Assembly: GCA_947178015.1 (NCBI GenBank)
Contig: CAMWWW010000010.1
Coordinates: forward strand, 1-16,587
Direction: 5' to 3'
From: an uncultured Clostridia bacterium
GTDB lineage: Bacteria > Bacillota > Clostridia > Lachnospirales > Lachnospiraceae
Length of the DNA stretch: 16,587 nucleotides
Shown: in pieces, positions 14,714 to 16,587 of the stretch
How positions within the stretch are numbered: position 1 is the stretch's first letter
Layout of the letters: the number at the start of each line of letters is the position of its first letter
Made by a program: the position numbers and the translations under genes
Notes under the pieces: model-generated
Told to the model about the DNA's origin: nothing
Databases searched by the model: none
The model's input: only the letters and a program-made list of their open reading frames with translations

Positions 14714-15795
14714 CTGCGCGCACCTCCCTGCTTACTAGATTTGCAGATCGCCTCCCAAAGACCATTGAGATAAGTGGCGCCAAGCGCTCTGTCATACAGA
14801 CCATAGCCCGGCATAGCAACCTCATCCCAGATCATACGCCCATGATCTGGACGAATCGGCCCATCAAAGCCAATGTCATACAACGCCTTCATAATCTCGT
14901 ACATATCAAATGTTCCATCACTGGAAAGATGCGCAGACTCCTCAAAATTATCAGGTGTGATAAATTTTAAATTGCGCACATGTGCAAAGTGAATTCTTCC
15001 TTTTAAAGAGCGAATCATATCAGGAAGATCATTCTTTAAATTCGTCCCATAAGAGCCAGAACAAAACGTAACACCATTATGAGGATTATCAACCATATGC
15101 ATCATGCGCAGAATATTCTCTTTATTAATGATTATGCGTGGAAGTCCAAATACACTCCACGCCGGATCATCTGGATGAATCGCCATATTAATATGATAAG
15201 TATCACAGACAGGCATAATCCTCTCAAGAAAATATTTCAGATTATCAAACAGCTTCTCCTCATCAATATCCTTATACATCTCGAACAGCTCTTTTACATG
15301 AGCCATACGCTCTGGCTCCCATCCCGGCATAACAGAACCATTCATATCTCCGGCAATGGATTCAAACATTTTTTCTGGATCGATGGCATCGACCGCCTCC
15401 TGCGTATAAGCGAGCACCGTAGAGCCATCTGATCTTACGCGGGCAAGCTCTGTGCGCGTCCAATCAAACACCGGCATAAAGTTATAACATACCAGATGAA
15501 TATCCTCCTCGCCGAGATTTTTCAATGTCTGAATATAATTATCTATATATCTCTCACGAGCAGGAGAACCTGTCTTAATGGCATCATGAACATTTACACT
15601 TTCAATTCCAGAAAGATGCAGCCCTGCTGCCTCTACCTCACGTTTCAATCCCCGGATACGTTCCCTGCTCCATACTTCTCCCGGAGCCGTATCATAAAGT
15701 GTCGAGATAACACCCGTCACACCCGGAATCTGCCGAATTTGCCTCAATGTCACCGTGTCATATTGGGCACCATACCACCGCAATGTCATTTCCAT
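14710..15795 (-). CDS. uxuA: mannonate dehydratase
   Basis: Dehydrates D-mannonate to 2-keto-3-deoxygluconate, the step after fructuronate reductase in glucuronate catabolism. It belongs to the UxuA TIM-barrel family. The opening MEMTLRWYG is typical. Residues matching the metal site are present: His207 (in AIHPDDP), Cys245 (in TFCSGSYG), His272 (in FAHVRN) and Asp317 (in RPDHGRM). The segment CYNFMPVFDWTRTEL (103-117) is also characteristic. The length of 361 aa matches Gram-positive UxuA enzymes. It is the first gene of the uxuAB operon and is divergent from an AraC-type regulator. The kdgK and kdgA genes that would complete the pathway are not in this window. Confidence 0.95.
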   Translation of the reverse strand: MEMTLRWYGAQYDTVTLRQIRQIPGVTGVISTLYDTAPGEVWSRERIRGLKREVEAAGLHLSGIESVNVHDAIKTGSPARERYIDNYIQTLKNLGEEDIHLVCYNFMPVFDWTRTELARVRSDGSTVLAYTQEAVDAIDPEKMFESIAGDMNGSVMPGWEPERMAHVKELFEMYKDIDEEKLFDNLKYFLERIMPVCDTYHINMAIHPDDPAWSVFGLPRIIINKENILRMMHMVDNPHNGVTFCSGSYGTNLKNDLPDMIRSLKGRIHFAHVRNLKFITPDNFEESAHLSSDGTFDMYEIMKALYDIGFDGPIRPDHGRMIWDEVAMPGYGLYDRALGATYLNGLWEAICKSSKQGGARS

Positions 15796-15879
15796 AGCAT
15801 TTTACCTGTACCTTTCCTGCAAAAGCCCTACTCTAGCAGACTTTATGCATCCATCCTCTACCATCTTGTTTGTGATTTT

Positions 15880-15885
15880 ATTATA
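15880..15885 (-). promoter_or_regulatory. candidate -10 element for uxuAB
   Basis: On the minus strand a consensus TATAAT lies about 85 nt before the uxuA start, in the 213-bp gap shared with the divergent regulator. The sequence at the -35 position is only a T-run, so this promoter would need an activator, which fits an AraC-type neighbour. Confidence 0.4.
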
Positions 15886-15929
15886 AATTTTCTATCCAAA
15901 GAAAAAAATGGGCATAATTGTTATTAATA

Positions 15930-15958
15930 TTGTAAAACTTGCGGTTTTATGTTAAAGT
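15930..15958 (+). promoter_or_regulatory. promoter of the AraC-type regulator with internal inverted repeat
   Basis: TTGTAA (15930-15935) and TAAAGT (15953-15958) are 17 nt apart, with an upstream TG giving an extended -10. The inverted repeat TAAAAC-5 nt-GTTTTA (15933-15949) occupies the spacer and is a plausible operator. ATTGT also occurs twice, 12 nt apart (15917 and 15929). Confidence 0.45.
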
Positions 15959-16008
15959 AACAGCTATCCGAACGAATCCATTCAAATAAGCCAAAAGGAA
16001 ACCCATTT

Positions 16009-16587
16009 ATGAAAAAAAATCTTCAAACAACGTTTCATTCACGCCAGTACATGTTATCAAAAGATTTTGAGCTTTATTATTACAACGATCGATATGATGA
16101 TAGATTAAATTATAAGGTGAGATGTCATACGCATAATTATTATGAAATTTATTTTTTTCTGGAAGGTAATGTGTCGATTCAGATTGATGGCACAGAATAT
16201 CCTTTAAAGACAGGTAATATGATCCTAATTCCGCCAAGGATTGCCCATCAGGCCGTTATACATAATACCAGTATTCCATACCGCCGTTTCGTATTTTGGA
16301 TCAGTAAAGATTTTTTCCATCAGCTTCAGATGGAGTCGAAAGATTACACCTATGTAATACAGCAAGTACAAGAAAAAAGAAATTACATCTATTCTTTTGA
16401 CAGAATTCTTTTTCATGAGCTGCAATCCAGAATTTTTCAATTATTGGAAGAAATCCATTCCAACCGTTTTGGAAAGGATATTCAAATCTCACTTTGTGTT
16501 CGTGAGTTGCTTCTCTATATCAATCGGACCATTTATGAGATAGAACATCCAGAAATTCATGAGGAGACACATAATCTGTATCAGAAC
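16009..16587 (+). CDS. AraC-family transcriptional regulator, N-terminal part (3' end outside window)
   Basis: An open frame starts at ATG 16009 and runs without a stop to the window edge (193 codons visible). Residues about 38-75 form the sugar-binding cupin typical of AraC regulators: CHTHNYYEIYFFLEGNV, then GTEYPLKTGNMILIPPRIAH. The middle (about 95-185) is helical and resembles the dimerisation part. The C-terminal double helix-turn-helix would lie beyond the window and was not seen. AAAGGAA (15994-16000) is 8 nt before the start. Divergence from uxuAB suggests it responds to a uronate and controls that operon; both points are inference. Confidence 0.85.
   Translation, partial: MKKNLQTTFHSRQYMLSKDFELYYYNDRYDDRLNYKVRCHTHNYYEIYFFLEGNVSIQIDGTEYPLKTGNMILIPPRIAHQAVIHNTSIPYRRFVFWISKDFFHQLQMESKDYTYVIQQVQEKRNYIYSFDRILFHELQSRIFQLLEEIHSNRFGKDIQISLCVRELLLYINRTIYEIEHPEIHEETHNLYQN

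Noticed and set aside
16007..16492. Several short minus-strand open frames at the right end
   Set aside because: They are antisense to the cupin-containing AraC-type gene, which runs unbroken from 16009 to the window edge.

Overview
This looks like chromosome from a low-to-mid GC Gram-positive anaerobe, most likely a Clostridia/Lachnospiraceae member. The main reason is the left-hand gene order (yaaR, holB, ricT, trmN6, rsmI, abrB), which follows the Bacillus subtilis yaaR-abrB neighbourhood. Purine-rich Shine-Dalgarno sites and the uxuA/uxuB/AraC arrangement also fit. No phage, insertion sequence, CRISPR array or att site was seen. All calls come from reading the sequence; no database search was run.

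Layout. (1) 1-250: the 3' part of a tRNA-Lys(CUU), two successive rho-independent terminators, then an extended -10 promoter. (2) 287-4303, plus strand: a compact housekeeping run of a YaaR-like DUF327 protein, DNA polymerase III delta', RicT, a tRNA adenine-N6 methyltransferase and RsmI, with several overlapping or closely spaced genes. A convergent AbrB-type regulator (4345-4623, minus) closes it. (3) 4772-8105, minus strand: response regulator, histidine kinase, ABC ATPase, ABC permease. This is a BcrAB-like peptide-stress or immunity module in which the two-component pair probably controls the transporter. (4) 8182-13020: an unusual divergent locus. A DECH-box SF2 helicase reads left. Reading right are an unrecognised coiled-coil/basic protein and two P-loop ATPases that resemble the BREX BrxC/BrxD family. 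The two transcription units share a roughly 110 bp control region with interleaved promoters. (5) 13094-15795, minus: uxuB and uxuA, the fructuronate reductase and mannonate dehydratase of D-glucuronate catabolism, with a divergent AraC-type regulator (16009 to the window end, incomplete) as the likely controller.

The best candidate for an undescribed system is region 4. A translocase-like helicase, two paralogous BrxC/D-like ATPases (one with an intact Walker B Asp-Glu, one with Asp-Asn) and a possible nucleic-acid-binding partner suggest a DNA-handling machine. It has none of the methylase, PglZ or nuclease genes of a standard BREX or restriction locus. Whether it defends against phage or does a chromosomal job cannot be decided from this window.
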